Source of the DNA: Tridacna crocea
Lineage: Eukaryota; Mollusca; Bivalvia; Cardiida; Cardiidae
Assembly: GCA_943736015.1 (NCBI GenBank)
Contig: OX031069.1
Span: forward strand, 40,768,728-40,832,727
Direction of reading: 5' to 3'
Length of the DNA stretch: 64,000 nucleotides
Below the pieces are notes generated by a model. The model worked only from the letters and a program-made list of their open reading frames with translations. It had not been told where the DNA came from and made no database searches. Each line of letters begins with the position of its first letter. Within the stretch, counting starts at the first letter, position 1. A program made the position numbers and the translations under genes. Positions 1 through 10,500 of the stretch are shown here, one piece after another.

Positions 1-290
1 TGGTTGATTGACTTCATGTGTTTAACACCGTTTTCAACGATATTCGGGTTATAATGCGGCGGCCAGTACTCTTGCTTATGCGTTCCTGTAGTTTCAGTAA
101 CTAGTACTTCTCACGATATTCTTCCCAAGCCATTGACTGCTTTTCCACATTATTATAGTCAAAATTGCTGTTCAGAAAAGTTAATGCTACCACAGTGAGT
201 ATCATCAACTCTCGGAAAGAAATGACCGAGCAGGGGATACAAACCAGCCAAGCCTTGCCTTAAGTTCCGGGCAATGTGGACCGAATGCCT
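1..290 (-). mobile_element. SINE-derived block a
   Basis: The block begins with the reverse complement of a SINE tail (ttgattga repeats at the left) and core (gtttaacaccgttttcaacg, then gcggcggccagt). It ends with a decayed tRNA-like head around 215-290. The same core is seen in many bivalve tRNA-derived SINEs; this family assignment is from memory. The block recurs at +7548 and +15096 and in units 4, 5 and 6. Confidence 0.6.
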
Positions 291-377
291 TTTTAAAGAA
301 TCATTGGAAGATGAAGACAATGTGTTGATTTGAAAATGCTGTGAAGTATTTCAGGTAAATAAAAGAAGAGGGACTGA

Positions 378-680
378 ATTGGTTGATTGATTGATTGCTT
401 GATTGCATGTGGTTTATTACCGTTTTCAACAATATTTCAATTATATCGCGGCGGCCAGTGCACGTACCCATACTTTACTGAAGGTTCAGTAACCAGTCCT
501 TTGTACGATATTTTCCAGATGCAATTTACTCCTTTTCAACATAACTATTATCAAAAGTACTTTTGAGAGGCTAGCGAAGAATCAATCCTGTCGCAAAAAT
601 TATTATCAAAAGACATGGCCGAGTAGGGGAATCAAACCAGCTAACCCATGTCTCAAGTTCTATAAGCTATCGACCAAATT
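378..680 (-). mobile_element. SINE-derived block b
   Basis: A second copy of the same core in the same orientation. It shows a TTGA-repeat tail at 380-400, tcaacaatatttcaattata and gcggcggccagtgcac in the core, and a degenerate head that still contains ggggaatcaaacc, the reverse of a pol III B box. It is diverged from block a, so the two are independent or anciently duplicated insertions. Confidence 0.6.
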
Positions 681-1423
681 GATATTCGAAAATCTCTGTT
701 GTCAAAAGGTTTGAATTTGGAATGGTGTGATTTTCAGATTTATGAAAGAAGGTAACTAATTTGAATGGAAAAAAAGATGTTTTCCTGAACTCTTAATTGC
801 TTTGATGATGATGATATTGATGATTATAATAATGGTGATGGTAGTTTCGATGATTGAGTTGGTAGTGATGGTGTTAAAGCCGATACCGGATTTACTAGTG
901 GAGATAAATGTGTTTGTTTTCTTGGTATTTTAAGGCCAACTTGAACATTACTTGAATGTTACTAATTGTGCCCCTGGATTTTTAGAGACATTAAAACCGA
1001 GAGACAGCAACAGAGAGGCAGTGAGTGTGAGAGGGAGTGAGTTTGAGAAAGGTTTTGAATTTTTACTTTATAGTGGAAAGGTTGTATTGTGGATGAAGAA
1101 ATCGTTAAATATGTAAGGCTAATGACAGAAAAGCGAAATATCTATACTATAGATTTCAGTAGGCATGTGTTGGCCTTGATATGTGTTAACTGCATTGAAT
1201 GAAGGATCCATTAACTGAGATATCCGTGTTGTTATAAAAGATAGTGATTTCGAGGGCTGGCAGTAAGGGGAGGTGGAGGCCAGAGAAATTCATCGGACTT
1301 TGGTAAAATTTGAATTTGTTTTGTTGCTTTTAGTCTATTGTGTTTTAAGTCATATTAGATTTCAGTAATATCAGATATACCAGGGCGTCATTTGCATCTA
1401 TCCAAGCTGTGTCAGTATTTTAT

Positions 1424-1640
1424 TTACCAGTACCTTTGCACATTATTCCAAACCAATGGACGCTTTCCTATTTAAATGTTTTGGGGAAAAAACTGTATGT
1501 GACGAGAAAGTAATATATCATGTCGCAATGACTAATCAAACCTCGGATAAAAATTTTAACAGCTTGGGAATCGAACCTGTGAACCCCTATTTACAGCCGC
1601 CGTTTGTCATGAGGTGAGCAACCAAGCTTAGAATTATGCT
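1424..1640 (-). mobile_element. SINE-derived block c (no tail)
   Basis: A fragment with the middle and head of the SINE in reverse: tttaccagtacctttgcac, a run ending in gtcgcaatgac, then gggaatcgaacctgtgaacc, which reads as a B box on the minus strand. The tail and core are missing. Equivalent blocks lie at +7548 and +15096. Confidence 0.5.
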
Positions 1641-1925
1641 GATGAAGTTTCTTGCACTTCATCAGATGTTAAAGCCATGTCAACGTAAATGAAAGTTACC
1701 ATTTGAAACATTGATATGAGGAGAGAATATTGAAATCTGTCGCTATGAACTTAATCCTAAAAAGGAAATTGGATTTGCCGAGATCCGAACTAAAGAACCT
1801 TGGGCTTTAAGCATTCGGCCGACTGATACTGAGAGATAAGGTGATTGTTTGAATTTAAACGTTGCACTTCATTTCTTGAGGATTATTCAATGGGAGAAGC
1901 AATTGTAACATTTTGTAAAGAAAAT

Positions 1926-2228
1926 GACTGATTTGATGGATTGATAGCATGTGTTTACCACCGTTTTCAACAATATTTCAATTATATCGTGGCGGCCAGT
2001 GCACCTACCCATACTTTACTAAAGTTCCAGTAACCAGTCCTTTGCTCGATATTTTCCAGATGTTAATGACTCTTTTTCAACATAACTATTATCAAAAGCG
2101 CTTTTAAGAGGCTACCGAAGAATCAATCCTGTCCCAAAAATTATCATCAAACCTGGTAAGAAATGGCCGAGTAGGGGAATCAAACCAGCTAACCCATGTC
2201 TCAAGTTCTGAAGGCTATCGACCGAATT
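1926..2228 (-). mobile_element. SINE-derived block d
   Basis: Reverse-oriented SINE remnant close to block b in sequence (tttaccaccgttttcaaca, ggcggccagtgcacctac, ggggaatcaaaccagc). Its head is degraded. The similarity to block b suggests that a segment carrying the SINE was duplicated inside the ancestral unit. Confidence 0.6.
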
Positions 2229-2599
2229 GCTATTGAAATATCTCTGTAGTCAAAGAAAAAGTTTTGTTTTTGGAATGGTATGAAAGATTTTCAGATTTAT
2301 CAAAGAAAAGTAACTCATTTGAATGGAAAAAGATGTTTTCTTGAACTCTTCAAGAGTTTGCTATAACTTAACACAAAGCTATGGCGTTTTTAATGTTTTT
2401 TAATTATTGCTTTGATGATGATGATGTTGATGATTACAATAATGGTGATGGTTGTTTCGATGGTTGAGTTGGTTGTGACGGTGGTAGTCCCGATACCGGA
2501 TTTATTAGTGATGATAGTTGTGTTTGTTTTCTTAGTGTTTTAACGCCGACTTGAACATTACTTGAATGTAACTAATGGTGCCTGTGGATTTCTATAGAT

Positions 2600-4165
2600 A
2601 TGAAAACCGAGAGACAGCAAAACAGAGGCAGTGAGGGTGGGAGGGAGTTTAAGAAAGGTTTAGAGTTTGACATTTTTACTTTAGAGTGGAAAGATTATAT
2701 TGTGGATGAAGAAATTGATAAATGTGTGAGGCTAATGAAAGATTGTAATAGGCATGTGTTGGGTTTAATAAGTGTTACCTGCATTGAATGAAGGATTCAT
2801 TCAATTAGATATCCATATTGTTATAAAAGATGGTGATTTCAAGGGCTGGCTGTAAGGGGACGTGGAGGCCAGGGGAATAACCTTTTACCAGTACTTCGCA
2901 CAATATTGTTCCCATTGACACTGACAGCCTTTCTCACATAGCCTCGTCGAAAGAATTATGAGTGGTGAGATAAGATTAAATCCTGTCGCAATAATTGTCA
3001 TGATTTCTATAGAGCATATTTTCAGTCTAAATAAATGTATCCTTAGTCCGCAGATTTTACTTTCACTTGAGGAAAGGAGTTTAAGAAAGGTTTTGATTTT
3101 GACATTTTTACTTTAGAGTGGAAAGATTGTATTGTGGATGAAGAAATTGATAAATGTGTGAGGCTAATGAAAGATTGTAATAGGCATGTGTTGGGTTTAA
3201 TAAGTGTTACCTGCATTGAATGAAGGTTTCATTAAATGAGATATCCATGTTGTTATAAAAGATGGTGATTTCAAGGGCTGGCTGTAAGGGGAGGTGGAGG
3301 CCAGGGGGATAACCTTTTACCAGTACTTCGCACAATATTGTTCCCATTGACACTGACAGCCTTTCTCACATAGCCTCTTCGAAGGAATTATGAATGGTGA
3401 GATAAGATTAAATCCTGTCGCAATAATTGTCATGAATTCTATAGATCATATTCTCAGTGTAAGCAAATACATGTTAGGATTCATTAAATGAGATATCCAT
3501 GTTGTTATAAAAGATGGTGATTTCAAGGGCTGGCTGTAAGGGGAGGTGGAGACCAGGGGAATAACCTTTTACCAGTACTTTGCACAATATTGTTCCCATT
3601 GACACTGACAGCCTTTCTCACATAGCCTCGTCGAAAGAATTATGAATGGTGAGATAAGATTAAATCCTGTCGCAATAATTGTCATGATTTCTATAGAGCA
3701 TATTTTCAGTCTAAATAAATGTATCCTTAGTCCGCAGATTTTACTTTCACTTGAGGAAGGGAGTTTGAGAAAGGTTTTGATTTTGACATTTTTACTTTAG
3801 AGTGGAAAGATTGTATTGTGGATGAAGAATTTGATAAATGTGTGAGGCTAATGATAGAAAAACCTAGTGCTAGATTGTTGAAGGCATGTGTTGGGTAAAT
3901 GAGATATCCATGTTGTTATAAAAGATGGTGATTTCAAGGGCGGGCTGTAAGGGGAGGTGGAGGCCAGGGGGATAACCTTTTACCAGTACTTCGCACAATA
4001 TTGTTCCCATTGACACTGACAGCCTTTCTCACATAACCTCGTCGAAAGAATTATGAGTGGTGAGATAAGATTAAATCCTGTCGCAATAATTGTCATGAAT
4101 TCTATAGATCATATTCTCAGTCTAAGCAAATGTATGCTTAGTCCGCAAATTTTAATTTCACCTAG
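2600..4165. repeat. Nested subrepeats of ~430 bp in unit 1
   Basis: The phrase taccagtacttcgcacaat (or a close variant) recurs near 2886, 3315, 3567 and 3978, with a more diverged final copy near 4400. Spacings are about 429, 252 and 411 bp, so the third interval carries a deletion. Each copy runs from this SINE-derived phrase through gtgagataagattaaatcc to a block ending gggaggtggaggccagg. Equivalent arrays lie at about 10148-11713 and 17696-19261. Short open frames inside the copies exist on both strands and change mostly by replacement, so I do not call them genes. Confidence 0.9.
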
Positions 4166-5820
4166 GGAGATACATTTCCAGTCTGTATTTATTTATTCCT
4201 TGAGGGTTATGTGCAAAAAGACAATGTAACTGTTTGTAAAGTACAATGATGGAAAAAACGAAATTTGTGAGCACTAGATTTTGATAGCCACGTGTTTAGA
4301 ATTTGCAGAAGTTAATTTCAAGCGGATGGATATTTTCTGGACAGTTTTGAATCAATTAAAAAAAGTTATAAGCTATTTAGAGGGAGATCAGTGCCTTCTT
4401 TTACCAGTACTTCGCACAATATTGTTTCCATTGGCACTTGCTGCTTTCTTTGATCCGAGTCGACAAACGCTTGAGAATCAACCAGGTCCTTGTTTCTGTA
4501 CTTCATTCAGCTTTAATGTTAGTCACTGAGATAAAACCTACCTCTGGAAATTATTCGATATGATTAACCGCTTTTAACCGCTTTTGGTCCCTTGTATGTG
4601 TGTTTCTGTAAGATGTATCGTCGGTCTGTGAAATGCAAGTGACTAGAAATTTGATTTTATTTTCAATTTAAGGAAATGCCACGCGTTAGCCCCTTCCGTT
4701 TGTTCGATTTACCTTTAATGTTGTACATTTAGTCCGAGAAATATTTCTTTTTGTTTGAGTTTTCACCTTTTTAGCTGTAACTGCTTGAAATCGCTTGTCA
4801 TTAGGCCCTAAAACTGTATTTCTACCTTTCTTTGACTGCACAAGTTCTTAAGCCAGTACCCCCAGTGGGCGATTTCATACCCACAGCGCCTAAAACCAAC
4901 CAGCAGGCCGTTGCAAGCATATTGGGCCCTGAGATTGTACCCTCAGTTCGTGGAATGTTTCCCCAATCTATTTCATATCCTCGTAGACTTTGAAATTGTT
5001 CTATACTCAGTTGAATGAACACCCAGGCCCTAAACCACTGCCTCACTCTCGTGGTATTGTTTGCAGAGTTTGCCCATACACTTTTTTCCTGACATGTACT
5101 TAAAATCTGTAAGAGTAATTTCAGAGAGAATCCCAAATTTAACTTGTCTTCCAGTCTTAAAACATTAGTCAGCGCATTGAACCCAAGTTAGCAACTGAAC
5201 ACCTCCAGTCTATGAGTCCCTCGGATACACCATAAGGCCCCGAAGCAGTGTTCTGTCTTAAAATTCACCCGTTTTCAATTCCCTTGCCTTCTTGATGTAC
5301 CCACAGTTCGAAGATGTCCATTGGTTACTGCATCAGCTTGCGTTATGTTATTTTAGGAATCGAGATGGTAGCCTTGGTGAGATGTCACAACAACAGTTTG
5401 CGTTATGGTATTTTAGGAATCGAGATGGTAGCCTTGGTGAGATGCATCAGTAAGCTATAAACCTGTGTCCTTCCAGAGATTTTACTCCCTACCTGTTAGC
5501 CTGCAACGTCCTTGTACTTCCTCTCAGACGGTGAAAGACATTCTCAGTTTGATGTTCCTTCCAATCCTGTAACAATTTCCCTTCTATTATTTCAAACCAA
5601 TGCCGTATGCCTGTATCCGTGGTTGGTAATATTTTCTGTCAGTATTTACAACTATGCCCTCACCCCTAATGTAGCCCCAGTCAGTTAGCTTGTTTATTCT
5701 GCTTCCTTCAAATTAGAACCTAATTTAATTGAATGTACCTTCCAACGATAAAGCTATGCCCCTGTTGTTTCACCGATAAGTCTTCTTTATGATCTTAACC
5801 CTTAGTCTGAACGGTCTGAA
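4166..5820. other. Unit spacer without recognisable gene
   Basis: This stretch lies between the subrepeats and the pyrimidine tract. It includes the last SINE-like phrase near 4400. It also holds a minus-strand frame of 104 codons (4822-5136) that persists in shortened form in unit 5. About 11 of 13 differences between those copies change the amino acid, which fits neutral drift better than a protein. A 60-bp tandem duplication lies near its right end. I see nothing else. Confidence 0.5.
5338..5444. repeat. 60-bp direct duplication
   Basis: Two copies of a block starting ttgcgttatg and ending ccttggtgagatg lie at 5338 and 5398. Both copies are present in units 1-4, with a slightly different spacer in unit 4 (near 29967 and 30024). 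Only one copy is present in unit 5 near 37418. The duplication therefore arose before the expansion of units 1-4 or was lost from unit 5. Confidence 0.8.
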
Positions 5821-5823
5821 ATA

Positions 5824-6480
5824 ATGTATTCGCCCTCATTTCTGTCATCTCACACACTCTATCTCTTCTCCTTTTCTTTATCTATTTCTATCCCTCTTTT
5901 CGCAATTTTTGTCTTTGTTCACCTCTCTCCATTTAATTTTGTGTATCTCTATTGTTTCTCTTTCTCTCTTTATATCTCACACTCTATATACTGCCTTCCG
6001 AACTCTTTTTTCTTACTCTCTGTCACTCATTTTATCATTTAATCATTTTATCTTTTTGTCTTTCTCTCAACACTGTTTTCCACGCTGTCTCTCCGTCTGT
6101 CTGTCTATCTGTCTCTCTCGCTTTCTGTCTTTCTCTCGCTCTGTGTATCACTCTCTATCCCTTCCCATTTCTCTTCCTTTTCTTCTTTTATTTCTCTCCT
6201 CTTTCTACCTCTATCTTACTGCCTTCTTTCACAGTCTCTCTATCTCTGTTGCTTTCTGTCTCTTCCGCTATTCCACCATCCTGTGTCTCATTTTTCTATC
6301 ACTCCCTATTCTGTTATGTTCTGTCTGTCTCTCTGTTTCTCTCTCCTTCCTGCAAACTTTACTCTTGTCTTTCCATCCTATCAATCTCTTTCGCTTTTTT
6401 TCCCTTTTATCTATCATACTACCTATATATCTATCTCAATCTATCTATCTATCAATCTATCAATCTATCTATCTATAAAG
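5824..6480 (+). repeat. Pyrimidine-rich tract of ~650 bp with TCTA microsatellite
   Basis: The plus strand is overwhelmingly C and T for about 650 bases and ends in TCTA/TCAA tetranucleotide repeats at 6423-6477. All open frames here translate to Ser/Leu/Phe/Ile-rich low-complexity strings and are composition artefacts. Equivalents lie at 13372-14028, 20920-21576 and 30507-31100 (shortened). A stub is at about 37890-38070 in unit 5. Confidence 0.9.
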
Positions 6481-6933
6481 ACTGTTTTCTCTGACCACGA
6501 TGTCCATCCTTTTATTCCAAAAAATGTACTACCTACAATAAATTAGCTTCCTTTCTTCATATCTTCCTCAGTCTGCATGATTAATCGTTATTCATCCTAT
6601 ATGATGCTCCTTCAGTCCGTAATTTAGAGTGTAATCTAATTATATTATCCTTTGAATATTTTAGAATGAAATGTTATGGTGTTATTAGCACATTTGAGAC
6701 ATCCTGGAAAGATCTTACAAAATTATGTAACCACCCTGTACATTTCTACATACAACCAATTTAAATTCTGTATCAACCTGAGCTATTTACCTAATGAATG
6801 CCGAAAAAGCCAAGGTTCCCATTTTATGATCTAAAGCATCTATCTATTGAAAATAAGTCATAAAAATGAACGTAAGATTCTGAATGCTATAAGTATGCAG
6901 TATTGATTGAAGAGTGTTAAAACGTCGTTTACA

Positions 6934-7190
6934 ATATTATTTCAGTTCATATTGCGGCGGCCTGTGAACTTATCCTCTCCTGGAATTACTTTTACCAGTA
7001 TTCAGCACAATATTCTTTCCAAGGCACTGACTACTTTCCAACATAATCGTCGAAATAATGATAAAGGTTGAGAAATGAATGAATCATATAGCAATGACTG
7101 TAAGCAATTTTCGGAAGAAATGGACTGAGCCGGGAATCAAAGTAGTAGCTCCCTGTTCTCAAATTTTTATGGTTTTCTTTATCCAGTGCT
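6934..7190 (-). mobile_element. SINE-derived block e
   Basis: Reverse-oriented SINE remnant with core tattgcggcggcctgtgaac, middle ttttaccagtattcagcac and head remnant gagccgggaatcaaag. The TTGA tail is not clear. In unit 4 (near 31550) and unit 5 (near 38240) the same block carries private substitutions. Confidence 0.55.
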
Positions 7191-7354
7191 CATCATAATA
7201 TTATATCCACTGGCTGCTGTCTCACATGCTCAATGTCATAAACATCAAAACATTATTCACAAGAAAGTGTTAAGTTTGGAAAGATTAATGACAGAAAAGA
7301 CAATTTTAATAGGCATGCGTTAAACAGTGTTCTAAAAGTAAATATAAGAGTTAA

Positions 7355-7545
7355 TCTTTTAGCCGTTGGCCTCTTTCCACGTAATTATCGTTAAAGACAA
7401 TGAACAGTACTGAGACAGAAGACTTGCAATTAATTTAATCAAATATGGGAACAAATCTTGCGAACTAGGGATTGGCGACCCCTTGTTTCTAGAGCTACGG
7501 ATAAACGACTGAGGTATCGAACTAGTCTTTGACAATCGATTGGTT
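7355..7545 (-). mobile_element. SINE-derived block f adjoining block a of the next unit
   Basis: Diverged reverse-oriented SINE middle and head (gccgttggcctctttccac, then gcgaactagggattggcgacc and ggtatcgaac). It lies directly against the TTGA tail of block a in the following unit, so two SINE remnants meet at the unit junction I chose. In unit 3 this block has lost 6 bp (near 22591), which makes that unit 7,542 bp. Confidence 0.45.
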
Positions 7546-7548
7546 GAG

Positions 7549-10500
7549 TGGTTGATTGACTTCATGTGTTTAACACCGTTTTCAACGATATTCGGGTTAT
7601 AATGCGGCGGCCAGTACTCTTGCTTATGCGTTCCTGTAGTTTCAGTAACTAGTACTTCTCACGATATTCTTCCCAAGCCATTGACTGCTTTTCCACATTA
7701 TTATAGTCAAAATTGCTGTTCAGAAAAGTTAATGCTACCACAGTGAGTATCATCAACTCTCGGAAAGAAATGACCGAGCAGGGGATACAAACCAGCCAAG
7801 CCTTGCCTTAAGTTCCGGGCAATGTGGACCGAATGCCTTTTTAAAGAATCATTGGAAGATGAAGACAATGTGTTGATTTGAAAATGCTGTGAAGTATTTC
7901 AGGTAAATAAAAGAAGAGGGACTGAATTGGTTGATTGATTGATTGCTTGATTGCATGTGGTTTATTACCGTTTTCAACAATATTTCAATTATATCGCGGC
8001 GGCCAGTGCACGTACCCATACTTTACTGAAGGTTCAGTAACCAGTCCTTTGTACGATATTTTCCAGATGCAATTTACTCCTTTTCAACATAACTATTATC
8101 AAAAGTACTTTTGAGAGGCTAGCGAAGAATCAATCCTGTCGCAAAAATTATTATCAAAAGACATGGCCGAGTAGGGGAATCAAACCAGCTAACCCATGTC
8201 TCAAGTTCTATAAGCTATCGACCAAATTGATATTCGAAAATCTCTGTTGTCAAAAGGTTTGAATTTGGAATGGTGTGATTTTCAGATTTATGAAAGAAGG
8301 TAACTAATTTGAATGGAAAAAAATATGTTTTCCTGAACTCTTAATTGCTTTGATGATGATGATATTGATGATTATAATAATGGTGATGGTAGTTTCGATG
8401 ATTGAGTTGGTAGTGATGGTGTTAAAGCCGATACCGGATTTACTAGTGGAGATAAATGTGTTTGTTTTCTTGGTATTTTAAGGCCAACTTGAACATTACT
8501 TGAATGTTACTAATTGTGCCCCTGGATTTTTAGAGACATTAAAACCGAGAGACAGCAACAGAGAGGCAGTGAGTGTGAGAGGGAGTGAGTTTGAGAAAGG
8601 TTTTGAATTTTTACTTTATAGTGGAAAGGTTGTATTGTGGATGAAGAAATCGTTAAATATGTAAGGCTAATGACAGAAAAGCGAAATATCTATACTATAG
8701 ATTTCAGTAGGCATGTGTTGGCCTTGATATGTGTTAACTGCATTGAATGAAGGATCCATTAACTGAGATATCCGTGTTGTTATAAAAGATAGTGATTTCG
8801 AGGGCTGGCAGTAAGGGGAGGTGGAGGCCAGAGAAATTCATCGGACTTTGGTAAAATTTGAATTTGTTTTGTTGCTTTTAGTCTATTGTGTTTTAAGTCA
8901 TATTAGATTTCAGTAATATCAGATATACCAGGGCGTCATTTGCATCTATCCAAGCTGTGTCAGTATTTTATTTACCAGTACCTTTGCACATTATTCCAAA
9001 CCAATGGACGCTTTCCTATTTAAATGTTTTGGGGAAAAAACTGTATGTGACGAGAAAGTAATATATCATGTCGCAATGACTAATCAAACCTCGGATAAAA
9101 ATTTTAACAGCTTGGGAATCGAACCTGTGAACCCCTATTTACAGCCGCCGTTTGTCATGAGGTGAGCAACCAAGCTTAGAATTATGCTGATGAAGTTTCT
9201 TGCACTTCATCAGATGTTAAAGCCATGTCAACGTAAATGAAAGTTACCATTTGAAACATTGATATGAGGAGAGAATATTGAAATCTGTCGCTATGAACTT
9301 AATCCTAAAAAGGAAATTGGATTTGCCGAGATCCGAACTAAAGAACCTTGGGCTTTAAGCATTCGGCCGACTGATACTGAGAGATAAGGTGATTGTTTGA
9401 ATTTAAACGTTGCACTTCATTTCTTGAGGATTATTCAATGGGAGAAGCAATTGTAACATTTTGTAAAGAAAATGACTGATTTGATGGATTGATAGCATGT
9501 GTTTACCACCGTTTTCAACAATATTTCAATTATATCGTGGCGGCCAGTGCACCTACCCATACTTTACTAAAGTTCCAGTAACCAGTCCTTTGCTCGATAT
9601 TTTCCAGATGTTAATGACTCTTTTTCAACATAACTATTATCAAAAGCGCTTTTAAGAGGCTACCGAAGAATCAATCCTGTCCCAAAAATTATCATCAAAC
9701 CTGGTAAGAAATGGCCGAGTAGGGGAATCAAACCAGCTAACCCATGTCTCAAGTTCTGAAGGCTATCGACCGAATTGCTATTGAAATATCTCTGTAGTCA
9801 AAGAAAAAGTTTTGTTTTTGGAATGGTATGAAAGATTTTCAGATTTATCAAAGAAAAGTAACTCATTTGAATGGAAAAAGATGTTTTCTTGAACTCTTCA
9901 AGAGTTTGCTATAACTTAACACAAAGCTATGGCGTTTTTAATGTTTTTTAATTATTGCTTTGATGATGATGATGTTGATGATTACAATAATGGTGATGGT
10001 TGTTTCGATGGTTGAGTTGGTTGTGACGGTGGTAGTCCCGATACCGGATTTATTAGTGATGATAGTTGTGTTTGTTTTCTTAGTGTTTTAACGCCGACTT
10101 GAACATTACTTGAATGTAACTAATGGTGCCTGTGGATTTCTATAGATATGAAAACCGAGAGACAGCAAAACAGAGGCAGTGAGGGTGGGAGGGAGTTTAA
10201 GAAAGGTTTAGAGTTTGACATTTTTACTTTAGAGTGGAAAGATTGTATTGTGGATGAAGAAATTGATAAATGTGTGAGGCTAATGAAAGATTGTAATAGG
10301 CATGTGTTGGGTTTAATAAGTGTTACCTGCATTGAATGAAGGATTCATTCAATTAGATATCCATATTGTTATAAAAGATGGTGATTTCAAGGGCTGGCTG
10401 TAAGGGGAGGTGGAGGCCAGGGGAATAACCTTTTACCAGTACTTCGCACAATATTGTTCCCATTGACACTGACAGCCTTTCTCACATAGCCTCGTCGAAA

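Larger units (their letters stand above)
1..7548. repeat. Macrosatellite unit 1 (7,548 bp)
   Basis: First of at least five and a half head-to-tail units. The phase is arbitrary: the first base of the window matches 7549, 15097 and 22639, so the array continues to the left. Units 1 and 2 have the same length and differ at only about ten bases that I can see by eye, for example near 776, 2697, 2859, 5685 and 6415. The unit contains reverse-oriented SINE fragments, nested subrepeats, a pyrimidine tract and spacer. No frame is convincing as a gene: short frames lie inside SINE-derived or simple-sequence DNA. Long tandem units with near identity are the usual result of unequal crossing over or gene conversion. 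Assembly duplication is possible, but the scattered substitutions argue against an exact copying error. Confidence 0.95.

Noticed and set aside
4822-5136. A 104-codon minus-strand frame present in three identical units and, shortened, in unit 5
   Set aside because: Between unit 3 and unit 5, nearly all base differences change the amino acid, as in non-coding drift. Unit 4 has most of it deleted, and no domain or start context supports it.
5824-6546. Overlapping frames of 70-190 codons in the pyrimidine tract, repeated in each unit
   Set aside because: They are Ser/Leu/Phe/Ile strings forced by C+T-rich simple sequence, open in two frames at once.
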